A stretch of 64,000 nt of DNA, taken from the NCBI RefSeq assembly GCF_001544575.2, contig NZ_FCNY02000006.1, forward strand, positions 362,852 through 426,851, read 5' to 3'. Position numbers and translations under genes: made by a program. This DNA comes from Caballeronia cordobensis (lineage in GTDB: Bacteria > Pseudomonadota > Gammaproteobacteria > Burkholderiales > Burkholderiaceae). The notes under the pieces are model-generated. The model saw nothing but the letters and a program-made list of their open reading frames with translations. It was not told the DNA's origin and did no database searches. Positions 17,552-26,824 of the stretch are shown here, one piece after another (position 1 is the stretch's first letter; the number at the start of each line of letters is the position of its first letter).

Positions 17552-18604
17552 TCACACGTTCTCCGGCGTATAGAGTTGCGCCGGCAGCGGATACTGGCTC
17601 GCCTGCGCGCTTTCGCCCGGCAGCGCCTGCAGGGCGCGCAGCATCGCCTGAATCGCCGTTTCGGCGATGCGCTGAAGCGGTGTGTCGATCACCAGATCGA
17701 TGACGCCTTCGACGAGCGCCTCGTACCGGTCGGGCATGAGATCGCTGCATACGGTGACGATGCGCCGTCCCGCGGCTTCCTCGCGCAACGCGCGAATGAC
17801 GCCGCCCACGCCGCCGCCGGGAATATAGAGCCCGGCCAGATCCGCATGCCGCGCGAGCATCGCGAGGGTCGCTTCATAGGCGAGCTGTTTGTCCTCGAGG
17901 TTGATTTGCGTGTCGAGCACACGAAGTCCGGGCGCATGCTCGCGCAGATACGAACGAAAGCTGATCTCGCAGCTTTCCTGACCGAGATAGCGGGGGGTGC
18001 CGACAAACACGCCCACCGTGCCCTCGTTGCGATGCGTGAGACGGCTCACGGCCCACGCCGCCGTGCGTCCGCTCTTGCGCGGGTCCACGCCGATATAGCC
18101 CGCTCGCAACGGCGCGCTGAGGTCCGACAGCAGCGTGACCGTCGGTTTTCCCTGGACATGAAGCGTTTCGATCGCGGCCGTCACATGCGGATGATCGACC
18201 GCGACCACGCCGAGCGCGTCGGCTTCTTCGCCGAGCGTGAGCAGCGTGCGCGCGATGGACGCCGGATCGAGTTCGTCCATGTACTCGATGACGGCGGTGC
18301 AATGCTCGGGTTCGTGACGCGCGGCCGCGTCCGTGAGAATGCGCGCGAAGGTCTGATAGAACGGATCGGCGCGCTTTTGCAAGCAAAAGCCCAGGTTATA
18401 TCGCTCGTGGCGCTCGCCGCGTTGTGCGCGCAGGCGTTCCCGCATCAATGCCGCGCCGTGATAGCCGATGCGTTCCGCCGCTTCGATCACCCGCAGCGCG
18501 GTGCCTTCACGCACGCTGATGCGCCCGTTGAACACGCGGTCCACCGTTGCGGGGCTGACGCCCGCGGCCTCGGCCACGGACTGAAGTGTGGGACGCTTGC
18601 TCAT
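17552..18604 (-). CDS. LacI family transcriptional regulator, rhizopine-type locus
   Basis: A 350-residue LacI/GalR regulator. The helix-turn-helix and hinge (TLQSVAEAAGVSPATVDRVFNG) are at residues 5-26, followed by a periplasmic-binding-protein-like sensor domain (GVVAVDHPHV, TVTLLSDL, TPLQRI). It is divergent from a MocD-like desaturase and MocE-like ferredoxin, so it most likely controls them in response to a sugar or inositol-like ligand. The start at 18604 places the DNA-binding domain at the N-terminus. Confidence 0.9.
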   Translation of the reverse strand: MSKRPTLQSVAEAAGVSPATVDRVFNGRISVREGTALRVIEAAERIGYHGAALMRERLRAQRGERHERYNLGFCLQKRADPFYQTFARILTDAAARHEPEHCTAVIEYMDELDPASIARTLLTLGEEADALGVVAVDHPHVTAAIETLHVQGKPTVTLLSDLSAPLRAGYIGVDPRKSGRTAAWAVSRLTHRNEGTVGVFVGTPRYLGQESCEISFRSYLREHAPGLRVLDTQINLEDKQLAYEATLAMLARHADLAGLYIPGGGVGGVIRALREEAAGRRIVTVCSDLMPDRYEALVEGVIDLVIDTPLQRIAETAIQAMLRALQALPGESAQASQYPLPAQLYTPENV

Positions 18605-18636
18605 GTTTGATGTAAATGATGGTTTTTCAAAGCGCG

Positions 18637-18738
18637 CGATGATGCTTAAAGATAGCAAATGCAGGCGATCGTTGCCTCATCGAAGCGCTTGCTCCTATCA
18701 TCGTTCCATCGACAGGCAATGATGTATTCCCATCATCG
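18637..18738. promoter_or_regulatory. possible operator repeats for the LacI regulator
   Basis: The heptamer CGATGAT or its complement ATCATCG occurs at 18637-18643, 18697-18703 and 18732-18738 in the divergent intergenic region, and an imperfect dyad (AGGCGATCGTTGCCT) lies at 18663-18677. They may be LacI-family half-sites; the evidence is only their repetition and location. Confidence 0.3.
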
Positions 18739-18749
18739 AATGAGGTGCA

Positions 18750-19829
18750 ATGATGGAATCCGGGCAAGGCGAAGGCGTCGGCGCGAGAGATCGGCATCGC
18801 GATTACGGGCTGATCGGCGGCGCGGGAGAACGCGCGAAAGCGGCTGGTCTCGTGAACGCGCAGTGGTACAAGTGCGCGGTGCCGCGTCCCGTCATGAAGA
18901 GCCTGATGCAACGAAGCGACGCACGCGCCATGCGCGACACGCTGCTCTGGTACGCGGCAATCGTCGCGGCGGGCGTGCTGGCGTGGTTCGCATGGCGGGC
19001 GCAATCGCTCTGGGCGGTGCCCGCATTTCTGCTTTACGGCACGCTGTACTGCGGCCCCGCCGATTCACGCTGGCACGAGAGCGGGCACGGCACGGCGTTC
19101 AAAACATCGTGGATGAACAAGTCGCTGTATCAGGTCGCGTCGTTTCAGGTGTTTCGCCGCCCGACCATCTGGCGCTGGAGTCACGCGCGCCATCATACGG
19201 ACACGCTCGTGGTCGGGCGTGACAGGGAAATCGCCGTGCCGCTGCCCACGGACTGGCTGAGCATCGCGCTGAACGTCTTTGCGCTCAAGCATGCGGCGGG
19301 TGAAGCGCCGAAGATCGTTTCATCGGCGTTCGGCCATATCGGTGAAGAGGAAAAGACGTATGTGCCCGAGTCGGAATGGCCGAAAGTTATTCTGGAAGCG
19401 CGCGTCTGGCTTGCGATCTATGCAGTCGTGATCGCCGCCTGCATCGTATTCCGTTCGATTTTGCCACTGCTCTATGTCGGCTTGCCGAGCTTGTACGGCG
19501 CGTGGCTCTATCTATTCTTCGGCCTCACGCAGCATGCGGGCATGCCCGAAAACGTGCTCGATCACCGCAAGAACTGCCGCACCGTGATGATGAATCCCGT
19601 GTTCAGGTTTCTCTATCTGAACATGAACTATCACGTCGAGCATCACATGTTTCCGATGGTGCCTTATCACGCGCTGCCCCGTCTGCATGAAGCGGTGAAG
19701 GACGACATGCCGCCGCCCTATGCGAGCACGATCGCGGCGTATGCGGAGATCGTTCCGGCGCTCGTGCGGCAGACGCGCGATCCGTCGTATCACGTCGAGC
19801 GGCCCATGCCCGCCGCGACGCAAGCCTGA
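18750..19829 (+). CDS. fatty acid desaturase family protein, MocD-like
   Basis: Membrane di-iron oxygenase of 359 residues. The three histidine boxes are intact: HESGHG (109-114), HARHH (145-149) and HVEHH (about 290), with membrane segments around residues 65-100 and 220-260. The gene is followed 10 bases later by a Rieske ferredoxin, the pairing seen in the rhizopine catabolism genes mocD-mocE, where a desaturase-like oxygenase receives electrons from MocE. A direct fatty-acid role is possible too. Two ATGs in tandem (18750, 18753) follow GAGGTG. A mocF-like reductase is not seen nearby. Confidence 0.85.
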   Translation: MMESGQGEGVGARDRHRDYGLIGGAGERAKAAGLVNAQWYKCAVPRPVMKSLMQRSDARAMRDTLLWYAAIVAAGVLAWFAWRAQSLWAVPAFLLYGTLYCGPADSRWHESGHGTAFKTSWMNKSLYQVASFQVFRRPTIWRWSHARHHTDTLVVGRDREIAVPLPTDWLSIALNVFALKHAAGEAPKIVSSAFGHIGEEEKTYVPESEWPKVILEARVWLAIYAVVIAACIVFRSILPLLYVGLPSLYGAWLYLFFGLTQHAGMPENVLDHRKNCRTVMMNPVFRFLYLNMNYHVEHHMFPMVPYHALPRLHEAVKDDMPPPYASTIAAYAEIVPALVRQTRDPSYHVERPMPAATQA

Positions 19830-19839
19830 AGGGAATGCC

Positions 19840-20148
19840 ATGACGCAATGGATCGACGCAGCCGCATTGAACGATATCGAAGACGAGGACGTGATGCGCT
19901 TCGATCACGATGGCCGCACGTTCGCGATCTACCGGATGAACGATGCCGTGTATGCGAGCGACGGCCTGTGCACGCACGAGCACGTTCACTTGAGCGAAGG
20001 CTTCGTGATGGACTACGTGATCGAATGCCCGAAGCACAACGGACGCTTCGATATTCGCGACGGCCGCCCGCTATGCGCGCCCGTCTGCGAAAAGTTGCGG
20101 ACTTATCCGGCGAAAGTGGAGGGCGGGCGCATCTTCATCGAGGTCTGA
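19840..20148 (+). CDS. MocE family Rieske [2Fe-2S] ferredoxin
   Basis: A 102-residue Rieske-type electron carrier. The cluster ligands are in CTHEHVHLSEG (C-x-H) and CPKHNGRF (C-x2-H), the MocE pattern. It presumably feeds electrons to the desaturase-like enzyme upstream, from which it is separated by 10 bases with a GGGA ribosome site. The reductase that would reduce it is not in the local cluster. Confidence 0.9.
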   Translation: MTQWIDAAALNDIEDEDVMRFDHDGRTFAIYRMNDAVYASDGLCTHEHVHLSEGFVMDYVIECPKHNGRFDIRDGRPLCAPVCEKLRTYPAKVEGGRIFIEV

Positions 20149-20164
20149 AAGCGCGATCGATGCG

Positions 20165-22120
20165 TCATACGCGGAAGATGCTGACGGCGCGCGCGAGACG
20201 CTCGGCCTGATCGCGCAACTCGGCCGTGGCATGTTCCGCTTCACCGACGAGCGCCGCGTTCTGTTGCGTCGCCTCACCGATCAGCATGACCGCGCTGTTC
20301 ACCTGCTCGATGCCGCTCGCCTGTTCGCGCGACGCGACGCCGATTTCATCGACGATCGCATTCACGCGCGAGACGCGCTCGACGATGCCGTTCATCGTGC
20401 CGCTCGCTTGCTCGGCGATCTTGTCGCCGTGCGAGACTTTCGACGCCGATTCCGCGATCAATGCCTCGATTTCCTTGACGGCCGCCGCGCTGCGTTGCGC
20501 GAGCGCGCGCACTTCCGATGCGACCACGGCGAAGCCCTTGCCGTGCTCGCCGGCGCGCGCCGCTTCCACCGCCGCGTTCAACGCGAGAATGTTGGTCTGG
20601 AACGCGATGCCTTCGATGGTCGCGGTGATGTCGGCAATACGCCGCGCCGATTTATCGATCTCGCCCATCGTTTCGACCACGCGTTCCACGGCCTCGCCAC
20701 CCGCGCGCGCCGCAGTCGATGCCGACGCGACGAGCGTGCCCGCCTGCGCCGTATTCGCCGCGTTTTGCTGCACGGTGGACGTGATTTCCTCCATGCTCGC
20801 GGCGGTTTCCTCGACGCTCGCCGCCTGCGTGGCGATGCGCGTCGCGATATCGCTGCTGCCCGATGCGATGCGCGCGGTGCCTTCGTTCATGTCGGCCGAG
20901 GCGCTGCGCACTTGCGCGACGATCTGCGCGAGCCCGCGCGCGATGCCGTCGATCGCACGCATCAGGCGGCCGATATCGTCTTCGCGCGCGCTGTCGATGC
21001 GCACGGTGAGATCGCCCGCGGCGATGCGTTCGGAAGCGCGCGTGATGTCATCGATCGGACGGCCGACGAGCTTCGTCACCGCATACAGCAGCACGCCGAC
21101 GAGCAGCGCCACGACCGCGAGCCCGAGCATCAGAAAGCGGTTGCGGCTCGCGTGGACGTCGGCGAGCAGTTCGTCGCGATACGCGATGCCGCCGATCATC
21201 CATTGCCACTGCGGCACCGACATATAGACGATTTCCTTCATGCCGCCGTGCACGCGCGCATCGGCGCCCGCGATATCCGCGCCGTCGAACGCGAGCTTGC
21301 CTTCACGCGAGTCGAGCATCTGTTTGAAGGGCGCGACGCGTTCGTCGGCGAGCTCGCCTTTCGAGCCCGGATGCACCAGCAGCTTGCCGCGATTCGCGCC
21401 GTTCGATGCATCGACGACGAAGTGATAGCCGCTCGCGCCGATCACGAGCTTCGCGATGCCGTCTTGCAGCGCGGCGAGTTCGGAACCCACGTCCACGCCC
21501 ACGAAAAGCGCACCGATCACGCGGCCCGATGCATCCGTGACGGGGCGGTACTCGGTGATGTACTGCTTGCCGAAGAGCGCCGCGATGCCGATATACGACT
21601 TGCCGGCCATCATCGGTGCATAGGCGGGGCCCTTGCGATCGAGCAGCGTGCCGATGGCGCGCGTGCCGTCTTGCTTCTTGAGCGAGGTCGTTACGCGCAC
21701 GAAGTCGTCGCCGGTGCGGGCGAAGATCGTCGCGATCGCGCCGCTCTCTTCGAGAAACGCATCCGGAATCGCGAAGTCGTTGTTCAGCGGCTTGTCGCCG
21801 GCGACGAAGATCGGCGCCGCCACGCCGCCGACGTCGACGGTGCGCGTCTCGTCGAGCGTGAAGGTCGAGGGCAGGCGATGCGCGAAGATCGTCGTGAAGC
21901 GCGTGACTTCGGCGCTGACCGCCTTGTCGAATAAACCGATCATCGTCGCGATCGAGCGATTCTCGCTTTCGACGCGCGCGAGTGCATGCGCGTCGACTTG
22001 CTCGCCCGCGCTCTGCGTGACGGCGACGGTGAAAAAGGCGACGACGACGGCCGTGAGCGCGCACGCGAGCACGGCGAATTTGGTCCCGACGTTCATGCGG
22101 GCCAGAGTATTACGAGGCAT
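20165..22120 (-). CDS. methyl-accepting chemotaxis protein with Cache sensor
   Basis: A 651-residue chemoreceptor. TM1 (about 12-34), a large periplasmic Cache-type sensor (35-315, with TEYRPVTDASGRVIGALFVGVDV), TM2 (about 318-340), HAMP (about 341-395), then the signalling domain whose hairpin tip is FQTNILALNAAVEAARAGEHG. No CheR-binding pentapeptide is present at the C-terminus (ends RAVSIFRV). The ligand is unknown. Start 22120 lacks a strong ribosome site; 22096 (MNVGTKF) is a fair alternative. Confidence 0.93.
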   Translation of the reverse strand: MPRNTLARMNVGTKFAVLACALTAVVVAFFTVAVTQSAGEQVDAHALARVESENRSIATMIGLFDKAVSAEVTRFTTIFAHRLPSTFTLDETRTVDVGGVAAPIFVAGDKPLNNDFAIPDAFLEESGAIATIFARTGDDFVRVTTSLKKQDGTRAIGTLLDRKGPAYAPMMAGKSYIGIAALFGKQYITEYRPVTDASGRVIGALFVGVDVGSELAALQDGIAKLVIGASGYHFVVDASNGANRGKLLVHPGSKGELADERVAPFKQMLDSREGKLAFDGADIAGADARVHGGMKEIVYMSVPQWQWMIGGIAYRDELLADVHASRNRFLMLGLAVVALLVGVLLYAVTKLVGRPIDDITRASERIAAGDLTVRIDSAREDDIGRLMRAIDGIARGLAQIVAQVRSASADMNEGTARIASGSSDIATRIATQAASVEETAASMEEITSTVQQNAANTAQAGTLVASASTAARAGGEAVERVVETMGEIDKSARRIADITATIEGIAFQTNILALNAAVEAARAGEHGKGFAVVASEVRALAQRSAAAVKEIEALIAESASKVSHGDKIAEQASGTMNGIVERVSRVNAIVDEIGVASREQASGIEQVNSAVMLIGEATQQNAALVGEAEHATAELRDQAERLARAVSIFRV

Positions 22121-22134
22121 GGGGAATGACTGAA

Positions 22135-22164
22135 CGATAAGAGTAGTTGTCTCGGCTCTTATCG
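22135..22164. repeat. 9-bp inverted repeat upstream of the chemoreceptor gene
   Basis: CGATAAGAG and CTCTTATCG are separated by 12 bases, 15 bases before the chemoreceptor start and downstream of the DMT transporter gene on the same strand. It could terminate the transporter transcript or be a regulator site; there is no clear U-run. Confidence 0.4.
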
Positions 22165-22205
22165 GCAGAAATTGTGTCGCCCTTTAATTTTTTCTCTTCT
22201 CGATG

Positions 22206-23078
22206 CTATCGGCGTTGCCTCATCGCCAGCGCGACGCCCGAAAGCGTCAGCGCCATCGCGATCGCTTCGCGCGTGCCGAGCGGCTCGCCGAGCGCGAGCG
22301 CCGCCGCGACGATCCCCATGATCGGCACGAGCAGCATGCCGATGGAGGCGACATCGGCGCTCAGGTGACGCAGCGTCGCGAACCACGCGAGGTAGCACAC
22401 GGCCATCGGCACGAGGCTCATGTAGACGAGCACGGCCCAGCCGTCGAGCCGGAGCGCCGACATCACGGGATGCTCGATCAGAAGGCCGAGCACGGTCATC
22501 GGCACGCAGCCGATGCCGACCTGCCACGCGACCAGGGAGATCGGCGCGATAGGCAGCGGCGCGCGCGAGATCACCGTGCCGAGCGCGAACAACACGGCCG
22601 CCGAGAGCGCGAACGCGACGCCTGCGAGCTTGCCGCCATCGAAGGAGAGCCCGTGCGCGGAAAGCAGCACGACGACGCCCGCGAGACCGAGCGCGAGCGC
22701 GCAAAAGCCCGCAATCGAAGGCTTGCGCTTCGCGATCGGCCACGCGAGCAGCATCGCCCAGATGGGCATCGTATAGACGAGCAGCGCGCCTTCGCCGACC
22801 GACAGCCATTTCATCGAGAGCGTGGAGAAGCCCATCCACGCGAAGACGTTGATCGCCGATGCCAGCACGAGCCGCGGCACGAGCGCGGCGGGCACGCGCG
22901 GGTTTTCGCCGGCCAGTTTCGCTATCAGCCCGAGCAGCACGGCGGCCGCGATGCCCGCAACGCCTCGCGAGAAAAGGGGCGGCCACTCGCGCAGCAGCAC
23001 TTTCATGGCGGGCCAGTTCAGCGCCCAGCCGGTGGCGGTGACGAGCAGATAGATGAAGCCTTTGAAGCGATCAGGCAT
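22206..23078 (-). CDS. EamA/DMT family transporter
   Basis: A 290-residue inner-membrane protein with about ten membrane helices in two EamA repeats (first repeat from FIYLLVTATGWALNWPAMK, second from GVAFALSAAVLFALGTVIS). The family exports amino acids and other metabolites; the substrate cannot be read from the sequence. It is encoded upstream of the chemoreceptor on the same strand, with an inverted repeat between them. Confidence 0.88.
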   Translation of the reverse strand: MPDRFKGFIYLLVTATGWALNWPAMKVLLREWPPLFSRGVAGIAAAVLLGLIAKLAGENPRVPAALVPRLVLASAINVFAWMGFSTLSMKWLSVGEGALLVYTMPIWAMLLAWPIAKRKPSIAGFCALALGLAGVVVLLSAHGLSFDGGKLAGVAFALSAAVLFALGTVISRAPLPIAPISLVAWQVGIGCVPMTVLGLLIEHPVMSALRLDGWAVLVYMSLVPMAVCYLAWFATLRHLSADVASIGMLLVPIMGIVAAALALGEPLGTREAIAMALTLSGVALAMRQRR

Positions 23079-23435
23079 GGGAGGCGGGCTTGTTGTTCGT
23101 TGTTGTCGTCCGGCGGGTTGTGATCATACAGGCGCGCCCGTTCGGTTCGAAGCCGCCCGGGCCGAGAGAAAAACGATTAACTCAAAACATCTCAAAAACG
23201 CACGTTCGGGTTCGCCGCTACAGGCACTATCTGGCGGCCTTGGCGGCAGAATTAGGGCAAACACTAGGATAGCCAGTCGGCGGCAAACGCACTATTCTTC
23301 GAAAAAACGTTTTCCAAGACAGACCGGCCAGCGCGGCGTCATCGTCCGCGCGAAGCCCACCGTCCACGGCGCTCGTCGCCGTTCCACGCAACAAAGAACG
23401 CGGCACGACGAGCGCCGCCGCGTCCGGAGACTTTA
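23079..23435. other. 357-bp divergent intergenic region
   Basis: The region separates the DMT exporter from the uronate MFS gene. It contains a LacI-type operator (23303-23314) 121 bases before the MFS start. No gene is supported in it. Confidence 0.5.
23303..23314. promoter_or_regulatory. LacI-type operator before the uronate MFS gene
   Basis: AAAAACGTTTTC differs by one base from the perfect palindrome GAAAACGTTTTC found before uronate dehydrogenase. It lies 121 bases upstream of the ExuT-like gene, so the same LacI regulator is likely to control both. Confidence 0.65.
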
Positions 23436-24725
23436 ATGAACACTGTCGTTGCCGGCGTCGCGCGAACCGCCAGCCGTTATCGCTGGACCGTGTGCGCGCT
23501 GCTCTTTTTCGCCACAGTCATCAACTACATGGACCGGCAGATCCTCGGTCTGCTCGCGCCGATGCTGCAGCACGACATCGGCTGGACGCAGGTTCAGTAC
23601 GGCCGCATCGTGATCGCGTTTTCGGCGTTCTATGCGATCGGCCTGTTGTGCTTCGGGCGCATCGTCGACTGGCTCGGCACGCGGATTTCCTACGCGCTCG
23701 CGATGTTCATCTGGAGCATCGCCGCGATGCTGCATGCGGCCGTCGGCTCCGTGATGGGCTTCGCGATGGTTCGCGCGCTGCTCGGCATCGGCGAGGGCGG
23801 CAACTTCCCGGCGGCCATCAAGACCACCGCCGAATGGTTCCCGCGCCGCGAACGCGCGCTCGCGACCGGCATCTTCAACTCCGGCGCGAACATCGGCGCG
23901 GTGTTTGCGCCCGCGCTCATTCCGGCGCTCGCGGTGGCCTTTGGCTGGCGCGCGGCGTTCGTGATGGTCGGCGCGATCGGGCTCGTGTGGCTCGTGGTGT
24001 GGTTCGTGATGTATCGCCAGCCGGACGGCCGCGCGCATGACGACGAAATCGCCGACGAAGGCGACGAAACCAATGCCGCCGATGCCGCCAACGTAAAGGC
24101 GCGCGCGCCGGGCTTCAAGGAACTCATCAAGAAGCGCGAGACGTGGGCGTTCATCGTCGGCAAGTTCCTGACGGACCCGGTGTGGTGGTTCTATCTCTTC
24201 TGGCTGCCGAAGTGGCTCAACGAATCGCGCGGCATGGACATGCAGCACATCGGTCTGCCGCTCGTCGTGATCTACGCGATCACCACTATCGGCAGCATCG
24301 GCGGCGGCTGGATTTCGTCGGCGCTGCTGCGTGCGGGCTGGACCGTGAATGCGGCGCGCAAGACCGCGATGCTGATCTGCGCCTGCGCCGTGCTGCCGAT
24401 CGCCTTTGTCTCGCAAGCCGAGAATCTGTGGGTCGCGGTGGCGATCGTCGGTCTCGCGGCGGCCGCGCATCAGGGCTGGTCGGCGAACCTCTTCACGACG
24501 GCATCGGACCTGTTCCCGCGCCGTGCGGTGGGCGCGGTGGTCGGTATCGGCGGCATGGCCGGCTCGATCGGCGGCGTGCTGTTCTCGGAAGTGATCGGCC
24601 AGGTGCTGCAACGCACGGGGCATTACTGGGTGCTGTTCGCGATCGGCGCGTCGGCGTATCTCATCGCCTTCGGGATCATGCACCTGCTCACGCCGAAGAT
24701 GAAGCCGGCGAAGCTCTCGGCGTAA
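23436..24725 (+). CDS. MFS transporter, ExuT-like hexuronate importer
   Basis: A 429-residue proton-coupled permease of the anion:cation symporter (ACS) group. Twelve membrane segments are visible. NYMDRQILGLLAPML, the GEGGNFPAAIKTTAEWFPRRERA run after helix 4, and KFLTDPVWWFYLFWLPKWL are typical of hexuronate transporters such as ExuT. A LacI operator precedes it, and the regulator, uronate dehydrogenase and lactonase follow in the next 3 kb, which supports glucuronate or galacturonate uptake. Confidence 0.88.
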   Translation: MNTVVAGVARTASRYRWTVCALLFFATVINYMDRQILGLLAPMLQHDIGWTQVQYGRIVIAFSAFYAIGLLCFGRIVDWLGTRISYALAMFIWSIAAMLHAAVGSVMGFAMVRALLGIGEGGNFPAAIKTTAEWFPRRERALATGIFNSGANIGAVFAPALIPALAVAFGWRAAFVMVGAIGLVWLVVWFVMYRQPDGRAHDDEIADEGDETNAADAANVKARAPGFKELIKKRETWAFIVGKFLTDPVWWFYLFWLPKWLNESRGMDMQHIGLPLVVIYAITTIGSIGGGWISSALLRAGWTVNAARKTAMLICACAVLPIAFVSQAENLWVAVAIVGLAAAAHQGWSANLFTTASDLFPRRAVGAVVGIGGMAGSIGGVLFSEVIGQVLQRTGHYWVLFAIGASAYLIAFGIMHLLTPKMKPAKLSA

Positions 24726-24794
24726 TCGCCCATCATGCGTCGAGACGTGCGCCGCGCCGCCCGCATCCGCACTACGCAGGCGGCGCGACGCGCG

Positions 24795-25784
24795 TCATGC
24801 GGCCGCGGCAGTCGATTCGCGCACGATGAGCCGCGGCTCGAACATGGAGTTGCCGGGATCGGGATGACCGGCGAGGGCGTCGATGAGTTTCTGCATCGCC
24901 AGTTCGCCCATCTTCTCGCTCTGGATGTCGACGGTCGTCAGGCCGGGCGCGGCGTACGCGCCGTAAGGCACGTTGTCGATGCCCGTCACCGAGACGTCCT
25001 GCGGCACGCGAATGCCGAGCGACGCGGCTTCCTTCATGAAGCCGAGCGCGATCAGGTCGTTGTAGCAGATGACCGCCTGCGGGCGCTTCGGGCCGAGCAT
25101 CACGCGCGAGCAGGCCTGTTCGCCGGCAAGCGAAGTGGGCGCATGCGCTTCGTAGATATCGAGTTCGAGCCCGGCTTCGGCGAGACAGTCGCGCGCCCCG
25201 CGAATCCGTTCATCGTTGATGCGCGCATGCTCGAAACCGAGGTACGCAATGCGACGATGCCCGAGATCGAGCAGATGCCGCGCGAGCATGTAAGTCGCGA
25301 GACGGCTGTTGATGCCGACGCTCGGAATCGGCAGTTCGGCGTTGCGCAACAGCACGACGGGCTTGTCGAGATCGAGCATCCATTGCGCGTTTTCGTCGGC
25401 GAGGCGCGAGCTGACGAGCAGGCCGTCCACGCGCTGCGCGAGCGCTTCGATGAGCGGACGCTCGCGCGCCTGGTTCTCGTCGATATCGACGAGCAGCAGC
25501 GTGTAGTCGTGCCTGAGCGCGATGCGGTTCGCGCCCTTCACGACATGCGTGAAGTGCGGATTGCTGATGTCGAGGATCGTGATGCCGATGGTGCGCGTCT
25601 TGCCCGTGATCATCGAGCGCGCGAGCGGGTTCGAGCGATAGCCGAGCGATTCGATCGCTTCCTTGAGCTTGGCCTCGACGGGCGCGGAGAAGCGCTGCGC
25701 GCCATTGATGTACTTGGACACGGTCGCGACCGACACGCCCGCTGCGGCGGCGACGTCGCGAATGGTCGGGGAAATTTTTTTCAT
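24795..25784 (-). CDS. LacI family regulator of the uronate genes
   Basis: A 329-residue repressor. The helix-turn-helix TIRDVAAAAGVSVATVSKYING is at residues 7-28, followed by a LacI sensor domain (TIGITILDISNPHF, QAVICYNDLIALG, VTGIDNVPYG). Start 25784 puts the DNA-binding domain first; a longer frame upstream is not supported. It lies between the importer and uronate dehydrogenase. Palindromes of the GAAAACGTTTTC type lie before both and 7 bases before its own start, so autoregulation is likely. The ligand is probably a hexuronate or its aldarate. Confidence 0.93.
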   Translation of the reverse strand: MKKISPTIRDVAAAAGVSVATVSKYINGAQRFSAPVEAKLKEAIESLGYRSNPLARSMITGKTRTIGITILDISNPHFTHVVKGANRIALRHDYTLLLVDIDENQARERPLIEALAQRVDGLLVSSRLADENAQWMLDLDKPVVLLRNAELPIPSVGINSRLATYMLARHLLDLGHRRIAYLGFEHARINDERIRGARDCLAEAGLELDIYEAHAPTSLAGEQACSRVMLGPKRPQAVICYNDLIALGFMKEAASLGIRVPQDVSVTGIDNVPYGAYAAPGLTTVDIQSEKMGELAMQKLIDALAGHPDPGNSMFEPRLIVRESTAAAA

Positions 25785-25790
25785 TCCGAG

Positions 25791-25802
25791 GGTAACGTTT
25801 TC
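25791..25802. promoter_or_regulatory. LacI-type operator at its own gene
   Basis: GGTAACGTTTTC matches GAAAACGTTTTC at ten of twelve positions, centred on CG, directly upstream of the regulator start. It suggests autoregulation. Confidence 0.5.
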
Positions 25803-25934
25803 GCAGTGTTTACGGATTGTCGCAGAAATTCTGGAAACGATGACATCGCATCTTGCATTATGCATGCGAACCGTACTGGTTTTTTGCATGCCAGATGCCG
25901 ATTGACGGTGCGCCCGGCGGATCGCTATAGTCCC

Positions 25935-25946
25935 GAAAACGTTTTC
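25935..25946. promoter_or_regulatory. LacI-type operator, perfect palindrome
   Basis: GAAAACGTTTTC is a perfect 12-base palindrome with the central CG typical of LacI/GalR operators, 48 bases before the uronate dehydrogenase start. Confidence 0.75.
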
Positions 25947-25993
25947 TTCCTTTTTGCTTTCAACGCAACACCACATATTCGACAGGAGTCTCG

Positions 25994-26824
25994 ATGAATC
26001 AGCCAAACGCAGCCGGCAAGCCGTTCAAGCGCCTGCTTCTGACCGGCGCGGCCGGCAATCTGGGCCGCCAGTTGCGCGGCGCGCTCGCGCAATGGGCCGA
26101 CGTCGTGCGGCTCTCCGATATCGCACCGCTCGACGACGCGGCGGCTCACGAAGAAGTGAGCGCCGTCGATCTCGCGGATCGCGACAAGGTGATGCAACTG
26201 GTCGAAGGCGTCGATGCGATCGTGCATCTCGGCGGCATCTCGATCGACGCACCGTTCGACGATCTGATCGAAGCGAACATTCGCGGCACGTACAACCTCT
26301 ATGAAGCGGCGCGCCGTCATGGCGTGAAGCGCGTCGTGTTTGCGAGCTCGAACCATGCAATCGGCTTTCATCCCGTCACCGAGGTGCTCGACGCGGATTC
26401 GCCGCTGCGCCCGGACAGCCTCTATGGCGTGACCAAGTGCTTCGGCGAATCGCTGTCGCGCTATTACTTCGACCGCTTCGGCATCGAGACGGTGTGCCTG
26501 CGCATCGGCTCGTCCTTCGAGGAACCGAAGAATCCGCGCATGCTGGTCACGTATCTGAGCTACCGCGATTTCATCGAGCTCGTGCGCTGCTCGCTGTTCA
26601 CCAACCGCGTCGGTCACGCGGTCGTCTATGGCGCGTCGGACAATCCGGTGAAGTGGTGGGACAACGCGAAGGCGGGCTTCATCGGCTTCAATCCGCAAGA
26701 CAGTTCGGCGCAGTTCAACGGGCTCTTTCCCGCAGCCGCGCCGAGCGCCGAGCGCGACGATCCCGCGCAGCGTTTCCAGGGCGGCCCGTTCGTGCTCGGC
26801 GAACCGATGGAGCGCAAGCGATGA
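25994..26824 (+). CDS. udh: uronate dehydrogenase (first copy)
   Basis: NAD-dependent oxidation of glucuronate or galacturonate to the aldaro-lactone. The 276-residue SDR protein has a GAAGNLG nucleotide motif (18-24) and the catalytic Tyr144 and Lys148 in YGVTK. The blocks IVHLGGIS, FASSNHAIG and RIGSSFEEPKNPRML closely follow the Agrobacterium Udh sequence as I recall it. A GACAGGAG ribosome site precedes ATG. The lactonase overlaps its stop (ATGA), so the two are translationally coupled. Confidence 0.9.
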   Translation: MNQPNAAGKPFKRLLLTGAAGNLGRQLRGALAQWADVVRLSDIAPLDDAAAHEEVSAVDLADRDKVMQLVEGVDAIVHLGGISIDAPFDDLIEANIRGTYNLYEAARRHGVKRVVFASSNHAIGFHPVTEVLDADSPLRPDSLYGVTKCFGESLSRYYFDRFGIETVCLRIGSSFEEPKNPRMLVTYLSYRDFIELVRCSLFTNRVGHAVVYGASDNPVKWWDNAKAGFIGFNPQDSSAQFNGLFPAAAPSAERDDPAQRFQGGPFVLGEPMERKR

